NCBI RefSeq assembly: GCF_026625565.1
Contig: NZ_CP112998.1
Location: 6,298,501-6,362,500, forward strand
Direction: 5' to 3'
Origin: Dyadobacter pollutisoli
GTDB taxonomy: Bacteria; Bacteroidota; Bacteroidia; Cytophagales; Spirosomataceae
DNA: 64,000 nucleotides
Position numbers and translations under genes: made by a program. The notes below the pieces were generated by a model. It made no database searches, was not told the origin of the DNA, and was given only the letters and a program-made list of their open reading frames with translations. This document shows positions 35,275 to 43,516 of this stretch, piece after piece; position 1 is the first letter of the stretch, and each line of letters opens with the position of its first letter.

Positions 35275-35628
35275 AGGAGTTTTGCCTATTGTTTTTATGT
35301 AATTATTGAGTTTTATTGACAACTGATCGCAAAGTTGGGTTAATTCTTCGAATTTTTCTGTTTCGATCAGATTTCTGTTCCTTGCTTTTGTCAACCAGGT
35401 TCTTGTCTCTTGTAGAGAACCTCTGGAATAGAAACAAAAGTTCAGATTTTCCTTAAAGTGAAACCTCCCATATCCTTCCGCAATATTCGCCGCAATGGAG
35501 TCTGTCGCTCTCACAAGTTGTTTACCAAGAGTGTCTTTCAAAAAGTAGCCCCAGGGTTCAACGACTGTCCATACCTTTTCACCAAGTGACATTGCCAATT
35601 GATAAATCTGTAATTCTTCAAGTTTCAT
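35251..35628 (-). CDS. Four-helix-bundle protein (23S rRNA intervening-sequence-protein family)
   Basis: This 125-residue protein from ATG 35628 (MKLEELQIYQLAMSLGEKVW) has the family landmarks GKQLVRATDSIAANIAEGYGRF and the tail segment ETRTWLTKARNRNLIE. The family includes proteins encoded inside 23S rRNA intervening sequences and the Avd accessory protein of diversity-generating retroelements. Most free-standing members have no known role; nucleic-acid binding is plausible from their positive charge. The last codons and stop lie inside the decamer array, and a second, oppositely oriented array lies upstream, so the gene appears to be the body of a small repeat-bounded element. Confidence 0.82.
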   Translation of the reverse strand: MKLEELQIYQLAMSLGEKVWTVVEPWGYFLKDTLGKQLVRATDSIAANIAEGYGRFHFKENLNFCFYSRGSLQETRTWLTKARNRNLIETEKFEELTQLCDQLSIKLNNYIKTIGKTPLKLNDNK

Positions 35629-35768
35629 ACTAAAAATGTTTAAGATATGTCTCAAACATTAATACGTTGAAGTCAAACAATAGTAACATAACGCCCCGGA
35701 GTAATAAATACATCCAAAAGCCGTACTTGTATTTTTTTAAATCAACATTCACAGTTATGCACAACAAA
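35629..35768. other. Gap between the four-helix-bundle gene and array 2
   Basis: This AT-rich interval has no ORF of note. It should hold the promoter of the four-helix-bundle gene; TTAATGTTTG about 20 bp upstream of its ATG on the minus strand resembles a -7 box with one extra base. No transposase, RNA gene or reverse transcriptase is present. Confidence 0.5.
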
Positions 35769-35870
35769 TGACAATTTCTGACGATGCATGACCCATTAGA
35801 TCCGTCTCTGACCATAAATGACTTCTCACAATTCTTAACAACACTTGACAATGAGTGACAATCCCTGACA
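35769..35870. repeat. Array 2: TGAC words in 10-bp register, inverted relative to array 1
   Basis: On the plus strand TGAC begins at 35769, 35779, 35789, 35809, 35819, 35846, 35856 and 35866. Degenerate copies (TCAC at 35826, TAAC at 35836) continue the 10-bp phase after a 3-bp slip at about 35826. Read on the minus strand this is a GTCA array sharing six-base fillers with array 1 (AGTGTT, AGAATT, TTTATG). The two arrays are therefore inverted with respect to each other around the four-helix-bundle gene. The array ends about 10 bp before the lpd promoter box. Confidence 0.88.
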
Positions 35871-35878
35871 ATATTTAT

Positions 35879-35886
35879 TAACTTTG
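35879..35886 (+). promoter_or_regulatory. Putative lpd promoter -7 box
   Basis: TAACTTTG matches TAnnTTTG and lies 47 bp before the lpd ATG. No good TTG lies at the expected -33 distance; that position is occupied by the last units of array 2. Confidence 0.4.
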
Positions 35887-35932
35887 CGTGAAAATTTTGT
35901 CAACCCATTTCGTACAATAAAAATACCAGAAA

Positions 35933-37330
35933 ATGGCTCAAACATATGATGTGATTGTAATTGGTAGCGGCCCCGGAGGTTATCCCGCAGCCATTCGTGC
36001 TTCCCAATTAGGACTTAAAGTTGCAATTGTTGAAAAAGAAAGTTTAGGAGGAATTTGCCTTAACTGGGGTTGTATCCCTACCAAAGCACTTCTGAAAAGT
36101 GCCCAGGTTTTTGAATACATTAAGCATGCAAAAGACTATGGTATCAATGTAAGCGATTCGTCTGCCGATTTCGGAGCGGTTATCAAACGCAGCCGCGGCG
36201 TTGCCGATACCATGAGCAAAGGGGTATCATTTTTGATGAAGAAGAATAAGATCGACGTCATCATGGGTACCGGTAAAGTAAAAGGCCAGAAAACGGTTGC
36301 GGTTACAGATAAAGACGGTAAGACAACGGATTACACAGCTGCTAAAGGCGTTATCATCGCAACAGGTGCCCGCGCCCGCGAATTGCCAAACATTAAAATT
36401 GATGGCCAGAAGGTAATCGAATACCGTAAAGCCATGAGCCTTGAAAAGCAGCCTGCCTCTATGTTGGTTGTAGGTTCTGGCGCAATTGGAATGGAATTCG
36501 CTTACGTATATGCTTCGATGGGAACGAAAGTAACCGTTGTTGAATTCCTGCCAAATCTGGTTCCGGTCGAAGATGAAGACATTTCAAAAGAGATCGCGAA
36601 ACAATACAAAAAGCTTGGCATTGACACTTACGTGAACTCAACGGTTGAGACAGTTGACGTGTCAGGAAATGGTTGCAAAGTTTCTGTAAAAACGCCGGAC
36701 GGACAAAAGTCCTTTGAAGTGGATATCGTTCTTTCTGCTGCCGGAATTGTTTCCAACCTTGAAAACATTGGTTTGGAAGAAACGGGCATTAAAACGGATA
36801 AAGGCAAAATCACTGTAAACGAATGGTATGAAACCAGCGTTCCAGGATTTTATGCAATCGGTGACTGCACACCTGGCCCGGCTTTGGCACACGTTGCTAC
36901 GGCTGAGGGAATTATCTGTGCAGAGAAAATCGCTGGACACAAAACGGAAGCACTAGATTACGGAAACATTCCGGGATGTACTTACTGTCAGCCTGAAATT
37001 GCATCTGTTGGACTAACCGAAAAGAAAGCAAAAGAAGCAGGATACGATATCAAAGTGGGTAAATTTCCATTCAAAGCGTCTGGTAAGGCCGTTGGCGCAG
37101 GTGTTACTGATGGATTTGTGAAAGTAATTTTTGACTCGAAATATGGCGAGTTCCTTGGTGCTCACATGATCGGCGCAAACGTTACAGAAATGATCGCTGA
37201 GGTGGTGGTGGCCCGTAAATTGGAAACTACTTCACACGAGATCATGCGTGCGATCCACCCTCACCCCACTATGTCCGAAGCATTGAAAGGCGCGACGGAA
37301 GCAGCTTACGGCGAGGCGATTGATTTGTAG
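35933..37330 (+). CDS. lpdA: Dihydrolipoyl dehydrogenase (E3)
   Basis: This 465-residue FAD-dependent pyridine-nucleotide-disulfide oxidoreductase has GSGPGG at residues 11-16 and the redox-active pair Cys42/Cys47 in GGICLNWGC. The second nucleotide fold GSGAIGMEF is present, as is the C-terminal HPHPTMSEAL carrying the active-site His-Glu. It reoxidises lipoamide in the pyruvate, 2-oxoglutarate and branched-chain dehydrogenase complexes. It stands alone, without E1/E2 genes. Its promoter lies right against decamer array 2, and a terminator follows the stop. Confidence 0.95.
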   Translation: MAQTYDVIVIGSGPGGYPAAIRASQLGLKVAIVEKESLGGICLNWGCIPTKALLKSAQVFEYIKHAKDYGINVSDSSADFGAVIKRSRGVADTMSKGVSFLMKKNKIDVIMGTGKVKGQKTVAVTDKDGKTTDYTAAKGVIIATGARARELPNIKIDGQKVIEYRKAMSLEKQPASMLVVGSGAIGMEFAYVYASMGTKVTVVEFLPNLVPVEDEDISKEIAKQYKKLGIDTYVNSTVETVDVSGNGCKVSVKTPDGQKSFEVDIVLSAAGIVSNLENIGLEETGIKTDKGKITVNEWYETSVPGFYAIGDCTPGPALAHVATAEGIICAEKIAGHKTEALDYGNIPGCTYCQPEIASVGLTEKKAKEAGYDIKVGKFPFKASGKAVGAGVTDGFVKVIFDSKYGEFLGAHMIGANVTEMIAEVVVARKLETTSHEIMRAIHPHPTMSEALKGATEAAYGEAIDL

Positions 37331-37355
37331 GGTTTTAACGATTTGCCTTCATATG

Positions 37356-37390
37356 AATGCCCGAGAATTACTATTCCCGGGCATTTTTTT
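37356..37390 (+). terminator. Terminator of the lpd gene
   Basis: An 8-bp stem AATGCCCG/CGGGCATT with a 14-nt loop is followed by seven T residues, 26 bp after the lpd stop. It lies inside the upstream-extended reading frame of the next gene, which argues for the shorter start of that gene. Confidence 0.82.
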
Positions 37391-37450
37391 AATGTATGGA
37401 ATGGTTCAAATTATTTATCTAATTTTATAGAAGATCAATTTTACAAAGAG

Positions 37451-38047
37451 ATGTCTGTAAGCGAATTACAACAACGTTACGCTGAAAATATAGAAGCTCT
37501 TGTCCGGCTAAATAACTTGGCGGGGAAATTGTATCGATCCAACCCTCTCAATAAAACAGCGGTATTTATGGATATAAGCAGCGAAGACGTGCTTAATCTT
37601 CTCAAAAGTTTGAACAGATATAATGTAAAATATTTGTTAGTTGGCGGAATGGCTGGGGTAGTCCATGGGCATATCAGAACTACTCAGGACATGGATTTAT
37701 GGATTAAAAAGGACCGGGAAAACGCTATTGCATTTGTCAAAGCATTAAATGAAAATGATGTCCCCGGTGCGGATTTGCTACTGGATATGCCACTCATTTT
37801 TGGCTGGACATCCGTCAGATTTGGGATGTCGGGATTTGAGCTGGATTTAGGACATTCGTTGAAAGCATTTCAGGAAAGTGATTTTGATTCTTGTTATGAA
37901 CGGTCACTAACTGCTGATTTTGAAGGAGTTCCTTTTCATGTTATCCATTTAAAAGATTTAATAACAGAAAAGAAAGCGACTGCCCGGGCAAAAGATCTCG
38001 CTGACGTTGAAGAACTTCAACGCATCTGGGAAAATCAGCAATCTTAA
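37451..38047 (+). CDS. Nucleotidyltransferase-superfamily protein (AbiEii/MNT-like)
   Basis: This protein of about 198 residues has the Pol-beta nucleotidyltransferase signature: LLVGGMAGVVHGHIRTTQDMDLWI, that is, the GG motif followed by DxD-type metal ligands. A C-terminal region ends in FHVIHLKDLITEKKATARAKDLADVEEL, typical of AbiEii/MNT-like proteins. Such proteins may be toxins or partners in toxin-antitoxin or defence systems, but no partner gene is adjacent. The frame stays open to 37343 through the lpd terminator. ATG 37451 is the most likely start, and 37568 is also possible. Confidence 0.65.
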   Translation: MSVSELQQRYAENIEALVRLNNLAGKLYRSNPLNKTAVFMDISSEDVLNLLKSLNRYNVKYLLVGGMAGVVHGHIRTTQDMDLWIKKDRENAIAFVKALNENDVPGADLLLDMPLIFGWTSVRFGMSGFELDLGHSLKAFQESDFDSCYERSLTADFEGVPFHVIHLKDLITEKKATARAKDLADVEELQRIWENQQS

Positions 38048-38062
38048 TATACCAATAGAACT

Positions 38063-39079
38063 TTATTTCGTTTTTTGCCTCCTCTGCATTGCTTCCCGCC
38101 AGGTCGTAAGAATGATCCCTTCTTTTTCAATGTATTTTTTAAGCTCAGGGTCAATCATCGCTAGAAAGTCACCCTCTCTTGTTGGCCAGGAGTCCGAGAT
38201 TTTTGGAAAAACCTCGGTATGAATCGTGCAATGCATGATCACCATTGTCAGCCCGGGTTTCAGCTTTCCGAGCGCCTCCATGTATTTGGCAGTTTTATAT
38301 TTTTGAAGCGCCTTTTCAGACTTGTCACCATTTTCTGGCCCTTTCCAGCCATAGCTGGTGTTTTCGAGGTCGTCGAGCACGGGTAGCCCCGCATTCCAAA
38401 GTTGTTTTCCTACTTGTTGGGTCATTTCAAATCTTTCAGCGATCATCTTTTCTTCTGCCTGAATAGCAGTATTATGGCCACCTGGGAACATGACCGGAAT
38501 TTTCTCCTGCATTCCTACTTTAAGATATCTTTCCAAAAATTCGGGTTTCGCGAAGAGTGTACCCATGTGCGAATCCAGGTGTGTAGGCTCAAAACCCATT
38601 GTTCTCGCGCGTTCCAGCTGTGCCCGGATCTCCATTTCAACTTCATCGGGAGAAGCATTTTTCACTACATCCGCTACGCCGCGCCACATAGCGCCCTGCG
38701 GATCGACTAGTCCTTTCACCTGATTTTTTCCGGCCAATGGACCCCAGCGATAATCCTTCCATTCGGAGGTCATTGTGAGGTGCAGGCCTGCGTCGATATC
38801 TTTATTTTCTTTCCAATAATTGACAAAACCGGGTACCCAGCCACAAGGCATCATCACGCTCAGCGAGTTGGCAACACCTTCGCGGATGGCCTTAATCGCA
38901 CCCTGATTGGACTCGTAAGACATTCCTACATCGTCCACGTGAATGATTAGTATCTTTTTCCCTTTCGGGTATCCGAGCTTTTCGGCGTAAGTAGTTTCGG
39001 TTGTTTGGGCAAAAGAGCAATGGCAAGCCAGCGCAGCTAGCAGGAGCAGGACTTTTGTTTTCAAGGGTTTCATGGACAT
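38063..39079 (-). CDS. Secreted YdjC/ChbG-family carbohydrate deacetylase
   Basis: This 338-residue protein has an N-terminal signal peptide (residues ~8-24, LLLLAALACHCSFA). The YdjC/ChbG-type metal site follows: HVDDVGMS, GLHLTMTSEW, and HLDSHMGT with the second histidine. ChbG removes an N-acetyl group from chitooligosaccharides, and related proteins act on other N-acetylated sugars. Export to the periplasm or surface is predicted here. The C-terminal half includes MHCTIHTEVFP with further conserved histidines. It is convergent with the nucleotidyltransferase gene. Confidence 0.8.
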   Translation of the reverse strand: MSMKPLKTKVLLLLAALACHCSFAQTTETTYAEKLGYPKGKKILIIHVDDVGMSYESNQGAIKAIREGVANSLSVMMPCGWVPGFVNYWKENKDIDAGLHLTMTSEWKDYRWGPLAGKNQVKGLVDPQGAMWRGVADVVKNASPDEVEMEIRAQLERARTMGFEPTHLDSHMGTLFAKPEFLERYLKVGMQEKIPVMFPGGHNTAIQAEEKMIAERFEMTQQVGKQLWNAGLPVLDDLENTSYGWKGPENGDKSEKALQKYKTAKYMEALGKLKPGLTMVIMHCTIHTEVFPKISDSWPTREGDFLAMIDPELKKYIEKEGIILTTWREAMQRRQKTK

Positions 39080-39164
39080 GTAATTTTGATGATAAGGCAG
39101 AAATCATTTGTAAATACCTTTTGCAAATGATTTTGTACTAGTGCTGTGTAAATTTATCAGGTGC

Positions 39165-40919
39165 TTATTTGTACAGGAGAATACCTTGCGCTGAATAGGT
39201 GGTGTCATTTTTGGAGATTGACCTTATGATCACCTTAATGTGATTATGGGCATCCTGGTAACCAAAAACCAGTTTTTCCTGAGGGACACTCATAGAATTG
39301 TTGCTGAATTCATCTATTAACTCGCTGACTTTCTTCTCTGCGGGCAGCTCTGTCACTTTGATATTATTACGATAGACGGCTATTCTCTTATTTTGGGATA
39401 AAAACCGCCATTCTTTGTTTTTGATTTGCTCGTCATCGGCTGAATCAAAAAAGACCATTTTATTGAACCCGAGAATAGCAATATCCTGACCGGCACTACG
39501 TGAAAGTTGTGACGAGAAATGAGCATAGTTGTTCGCGGATCCTGGGTTGGATATTCTAATGTGTTTTTCAAGAGCAGCGTCCATTTTTCTGTAATACTCA
39601 TACTCCTTCCGATCATTGGCGGAAAAACCAGCGAAGTGTGGTTCAAGACCAGTTTCCTCCCTATACCTGAAAAAACTAACAATAGAAGTAAGCCGCTCAT
39701 AATCCTCCGACTTCATGGTAGCCTTTCCTGTAATCTGATTTTTTGCATTGAGGATTTTATGTTCAGCTAAAATCGTATGAAACTGATTCAACTGGCTGGT
39801 TTTGGAAACAGCGAAAATATTCCAGGGGCCGATTGGCAACAAAAAGCAGAGAATGGATAAACTTATTGGTATCCAGCGAATGTCGTCCCGCTTTCCCGAC
39901 AAGAAATAAAAGGTGATACCAGCCAGCCAAATAGCTAGTACTGCAATAATGTAACGGTTTTCAGTAACGCCATAATCGCCGATCCTTCTTGTAATTCCAA
40001 TAAACAAGAGAACGATCAATGGCAGGAGTGCGAGGTAATACCGCCGGCTGAAAATTTGTATCCACCGTTCCTCCTGATTTTTACGCAAAGGATAAAGTAG
40101 CAGCAATGCGAAAATTCCCGCTATCGAAAAGGCTAGTACAAGGTAGGCAACCCCGCCTTCTGGTAGCTTCCATTGAAAAATAATCTTGCCGGTATAGGCG
40201 TAGAGAATGATCACATAAACTACCTCAAGAGGCAGCAAAACATATTGCGTGAATATTTTTAAACCGTTGGGATACTTGGTCTGCCGTTCAAGATCACCGA
40301 GATTATCAGGGATTTTGCTCAAAAAGAATACCGTATGAAAGAATGTAAATATCACAACAGCGAGATCCATTTCAATCTGCGCCGAGAGCTCCACTTTAAA
40401 CAAATACTTGATCGCTTGGATGGCGATAAGAAGCCCGATAAACAAAGTGAGGGAATACAACGAAGCATTCAGAAATTGCAGAAAGAGCGTTTTGTTAAAC
40501 TGCCAGAACCCATTTGGTTCGTCAAATCCGATAAACGGTGCGAATGAAACAATCAAATGAGCGCCCGCCATAAAAAGCATAAAACGATAATAATCTGTTT
40601 GACCGGGATCGTCAGGCAAACTAAAATAGTACCAAACCAGAAGCCCAGTGATTCCCACCATTATTCCAGCAGTCCATGAATTTTTCCATTGGCGCCTTTT
40701 GGCAGAAAGCAAGACCGCCAGGAATAGAGGAAGTGCGAGAAAGGAAACGTATCCTAAGCGGAGTAGGAAATTTCTTTCGCTTTCAATGGCATTGGGTGTT
40801 TCGGTATACCGTAAAAGCACGGCCATTTTTATTAATGCTACTGCAACCACCCATTTATAGCGGGTCGTAGTCTGAACAAAGCTCTCTGTCAGGGATTGAA
40901 CGGAAGGTAATTTGATCAT
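39165..40919 (-). CDS. DUF4153-family polytopic membrane protein
   Basis: This 584-residue protein has about 11-12 hydrophobic segments in its first ~410 residues, followed by a ~170-residue soluble C-terminal part. The DUF4153 pattern is visible: GLKIFTQYVLLPLEVVYVII, and GVTENRYIIAVLAIWLAGI in a later helix. The family is widespread in Bacteroidota and Firmicutes without a firm function. It is a single-gene unit with no enzymatic motif. Confidence 0.75.
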   Translation of the reverse strand: MIKLPSVQSLTESFVQTTTRYKWVVAVALIKMAVLLRYTETPNAIESERNFLLRLGYVSFLALPLFLAVLLSAKRRQWKNSWTAGIMVGITGLLVWYYFSLPDDPGQTDYYRFMLFMAGAHLIVSFAPFIGFDEPNGFWQFNKTLFLQFLNASLYSLTLFIGLLIAIQAIKYLFKVELSAQIEMDLAVVIFTFFHTVFFLSKIPDNLGDLERQTKYPNGLKIFTQYVLLPLEVVYVIILYAYTGKIIFQWKLPEGGVAYLVLAFSIAGIFALLLLYPLRKNQEERWIQIFSRRYYLALLPLIVLLFIGITRRIGDYGVTENRYIIAVLAIWLAGITFYFLSGKRDDIRWIPISLSILCFLLPIGPWNIFAVSKTSQLNQFHTILAEHKILNAKNQITGKATMKSEDYERLTSIVSFFRYREETGLEPHFAGFSANDRKEYEYYRKMDAALEKHIRISNPGSANNYAHFSSQLSRSAGQDIAILGFNKMVFFDSADDEQIKNKEWRFLSQNKRIAVYRNNIKVTELPAEKKVSELIDEFSNNSMSVPQEKLVFGYQDAHNHIKVIIRSISKNDTTYSAQGILLYK

Positions 40920-41052
40920 GTTTGGGTAAGATTGTTGTATAGTGAATGTAAATCAACAAATTTTTATTTGAAATCTGACGTGGTTTCGAAGGACAATAGG
41001 TGCAGCCTTTTCACGTTATTTGCGGAAAATAACGCACCCCTAATTTCTCCGC

Positions 41053-42033
41053 ATGACTTATTTCCGTATCGTGATCATTTGCTTTTCAGTGGCTTCGCTG
41101 ACTTCCGCAAAAGCACAGCATTTCGCATTAAGCAGGCTTTTTTATCCCAATGTAACCCTGAAAGCAGATTATACTGTGCCATCGAGCCTGAATGGAACGC
41201 AGGACTACGGGGTTTCAAGAACGGGCTTTTTCGGAATAATACCGGTACATAGCGAGGTACAATTAGGATATAGTCTCAGAAAAAAATTCGATTTACGAGC
41301 CGTACACACGGTGGTACTGGCCCAGTACACTCAGATTCAGCCAACGATCGATCGTAAAAATGATCCCGAGAATGGCTACAAAACTTTGTCGCTGGGGGTG
41401 ATTCGCTTGCAAGCAAGTATCAAAGACCGCCTTTGGGTATACGGCGGAGGATTGGGGATGACGGAAACAAATGAGACCTTTTTCAGTCCGCAACCTTTCT
41501 TCTGGGGCGGTGCCGCGAGAATGCACATACTGGGTTTGAGAACGCAGATCATGTACGGCTCCGTGCTGGCATATAATCAGAAACTGCGGTTCGTTCCTGT
41601 TTTTGGGATCAATAAAGGGCTTGGGAAACATTGGCGGGCTTCTGCGTTGCTACCGTTTATGGCTAATGTCAATTATAAAGCTACCAAATGGTTTAATGTG
41701 GATATGCTGGCCGGCCTGAACGGATATAGCGGCGGTTTCCAGGTTCAGACTCCCGAAGAAAAAGCTTTACGCCGTGAAAATTACAGACAGATCAAGGTCG
41801 GGGTTGCTGCCAACGCACATTTGTTCACTGTGCTCAATGTTTCACTTGAAGCGGGTGTGACTACTTTTCGCCAATTACGGACATTCAACAGTGCCAGAGA
41901 AAATTTAACCTCCTATACCCCCGCGACCACGCCTTATATCGGTGCAAGCGTACGCTACATTACAAGCAGATCACGATTGTCGTCCAAGTTTACCAGAAGA
42001 ATGGGCCTGGGCGAAGCTGGAATAAACTGGTAA
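41053..42033 (+). CDS. Outer-membrane beta-barrel protein (DUF6268-like, tentative)
   Basis: This 326-residue protein has a signal peptide (FRIVIICFSVASLTSAKAQ). A long run of alternating aromatic/hydrophobic strands follows (VQLGYSLRKKFDLRAVHTVV, LWVYGGGLGM, IGASVRYITS), characteristic of a transmembrane beta-barrel. Glycine-aromatic turns repeat about every 20-30 residues. No catalytic motif is apparent. It is divergent from the DUF4153 gene and convergent with the PfkB-kinase gene. The DUF6268 label is a guess from overall pattern. Confidence 0.6.
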   Translation: MTYFRIVIICFSVASLTSAKAQHFALSRLFYPNVTLKADYTVPSSLNGTQDYGVSRTGFFGIIPVHSEVQLGYSLRKKFDLRAVHTVVLAQYTQIQPTIDRKNDPENGYKTLSLGVIRLQASIKDRLWVYGGGLGMTETNETFFSPQPFFWGGAARMHILGLRTQIMYGSVLAYNQKLRFVPVFGINKGLGKHWRASALLPFMANVNYKATKWFNVDMLAGLNGYSGGFQVQTPEEKALRRENYRQIKVGVAANAHLFTVLNVSLEAGVTTFRQLRTFNSARENLTSYTPATTPYIGASVRYITSRSRLSSKFTRRMGLGEAGINW

Positions 42034-42064
42034 CCTTCGCCGGAAAGCTAACTTTGAAAGTGTG

Positions 42065-43042
42065 TTAACTTAGCTTTTCGGCTTCCGTTTGCAACAGGTT
42101 TTTGTCGATCGGAACCACCCCTACCATTTCGCAAACCAGTCCGCCACCCAGGTTTGAGATGGCTGCAATGGATTTGGGAGGCAAACCTAATGCTACGCAG
42201 CAAGCCGCAATGCTGATCACGGTGTCACCTGCTCCTGACACATCCGCAATTTGCCTGATATGAGCAGGCAGCTTATGCACTTCCTCCTGGAAATCAATGA
42301 TAACACCTCTTTCCGAAAGTGTAATGAGCGCCCCTTTAACTTGCAGTGTTTCTTTCAAATGCTGAACAGCTGCCCTCAGTTCTTCGGGGTTATCCACATT
42401 GAATTCCACTTTTAAACCTTCGCGGAGCTCTTTCAGGTTAGGTTTGAAAAGCGTTGTATGGTTGTAAGCAAGGAAATTACGTTTCTTTGGATCAACGACG
42501 GTTGGTACATTATTGGCATTCGCAAAGGAAGTGATCTCGGCGATTGATTCGGGAGTCAGCACACCTTTGTCGTAGTCTTCAAAAATAATCACCTGGCAGG
42601 TAGGGATCAGTTCTTTGGCTTTGGCGATCAATTGTGCCGTTTCTGAGACAGAAACAGGTTTATCAGTTTCGGTATCAATGCGTACTACCTGCTGAGAGCC
42701 TGCAATGATTCTTTCCTTGATCGTTGTGATCCTGTGTTCACTTCGGATGAGGCCTTCACAGTTCAAGCCTTTTTCAATCAGGCTGTTTTCGAGCAGGTCG
42801 CCGGAGCTATCGGTGCCGATGACGGAGCAGATAATGGCCTCGGCGCCTAGCGACTGCACATTCAAAAGTACATTACCGGCGCCTCCAAGCCTGTATTCCC
42901 TGGTTTGAACATTGACCACCGGAACAGGTGCTTCCGGTGAAATTCTCTCTACTTTTCCCCAAACATATGAGTCCAGCATCACATCTCCGATTACTAGTAC
43001 ACGCAGAGAGTTAAATGCTTCGAATACCTGATTTATATTCAT
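42065..43042 (-). CDS. rfaE1: PfkB-family kinase, D-glycero-D-manno-heptose 7-phosphate kinase type (RfaE1)
   Basis: This 325-residue sugar kinase of the ribokinase/PfkB fold has the N-terminal GGAGNVLLN segment and the C-terminal catalytic signature DVSGAGDTV. Sequence resembles the kinase half of HldE/RfaE, which phosphorylates heptose 7-phosphate for LPS inner-core ADP-heptose synthesis. The nucleotidyltransferase half is absent, so it would have to be encoded elsewhere. Starts at ATG 43042 and is followed by the convergent beta-barrel gene. Confidence 0.85.
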   Translation of the reverse strand: MNINQVFEAFNSLRVLVIGDVMLDSYVWGKVERISPEAPVPVVNVQTREYRLGGAGNVLLNVQSLGAEAIICSVIGTDSSGDLLENSLIEKGLNCEGLIRSEHRITTIKERIIAGSQQVVRIDTETDKPVSVSETAQLIAKAKELIPTCQVIIFEDYDKGVLTPESIAEITSFANANNVPTVVDPKKRNFLAYNHTTLFKPNLKELREGLKVEFNVDNPEELRAAVQHLKETLQVKGALITLSERGVIIDFQEEVHKLPAHIRQIADVSGAGDTVISIAACCVALGLPPKSIAAISNLGGGLVCEMVGVVPIDKNLLQTEAEKLS

Positions 43043-43087
43043 TGAAATAGTACCGTATTGAAATCAAAATTTTGACTGACCAAAAAA

Positions 43088-43516
43088 TCAGACCTTGGCA
43101 ACAAAATGAAGGCTTGTGACCTGAAATCTTTTATTGAGATAAAGCCTATGTGCGTCCGTTCTGGCTGCGCTTACACCGGAATCGAGATGGACTTCATTGT
43201 AGCCTTCTTTTTGAGCATACTCCATGATCCAGTCGATGAGAACACCCGCATACCCTTTTCCACGATGGCCGGGTAATGTCGACAGGTCATCAATGTAGAT
43301 ATATTTCCCCCGAAAAAGGTTGTAGCCCGTCTCAAAAACTGCAATGGCCGCAGCTTCATTGTCTTCTTCAATAAAAACGATCTGACGGTTATCAGCGAGC
43401 GTTTTTTGCACCGCTTCGTCGTAAATATCATCGGTAAGAGAAGGCCGCAACGCCTGTACGGCACTGCGGCATTTCAAAATATCACTTTCTGTTTTTACGA
43501 TTTGAACAGCTGTCAT
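43088..43516 (-). CDS. GNAT-family N-acetyltransferase
   Basis: This 142-residue acetyltransferase has the GNAT acetyl-CoA motif at YIDDLSTLPGHRGKGYAGVLIDW (the R-x-x-G-x-G/A core) and a C-terminal beta strand with HRLYLNKRF. The target is unknown. Its ATG overlaps the stop of ribBA (ATGA), so the two are translationally coupled. Confidence 0.85.
   Translation of the reverse strand: MTAVQIVKTESDILKCRSAVQALRPSLTDDIYDEAVQKTLADNRQIVFIEEDNEAAAIAVFETGYNLFRGKYIYIDDLSTLPGHRGKGYAGVLIDWIMEYAQKEGYNEVHLDSGVSAARTDAHRLYLNKRFQVTSLHFVAKV

Noticed and set aside
35170..35870. CRISPR array
   Set aside because: Repeats are 4-bp words every 10 bp with short variable fillers. There are no 25-40-bp repeats, no spacers of equal size and no cas genes.
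37343..37450. Upstream extension of the nucleotidyltransferase ORF
   Set aside because: It passes through the lpd terminator stem and T tract, which is not credible as coding sequence.
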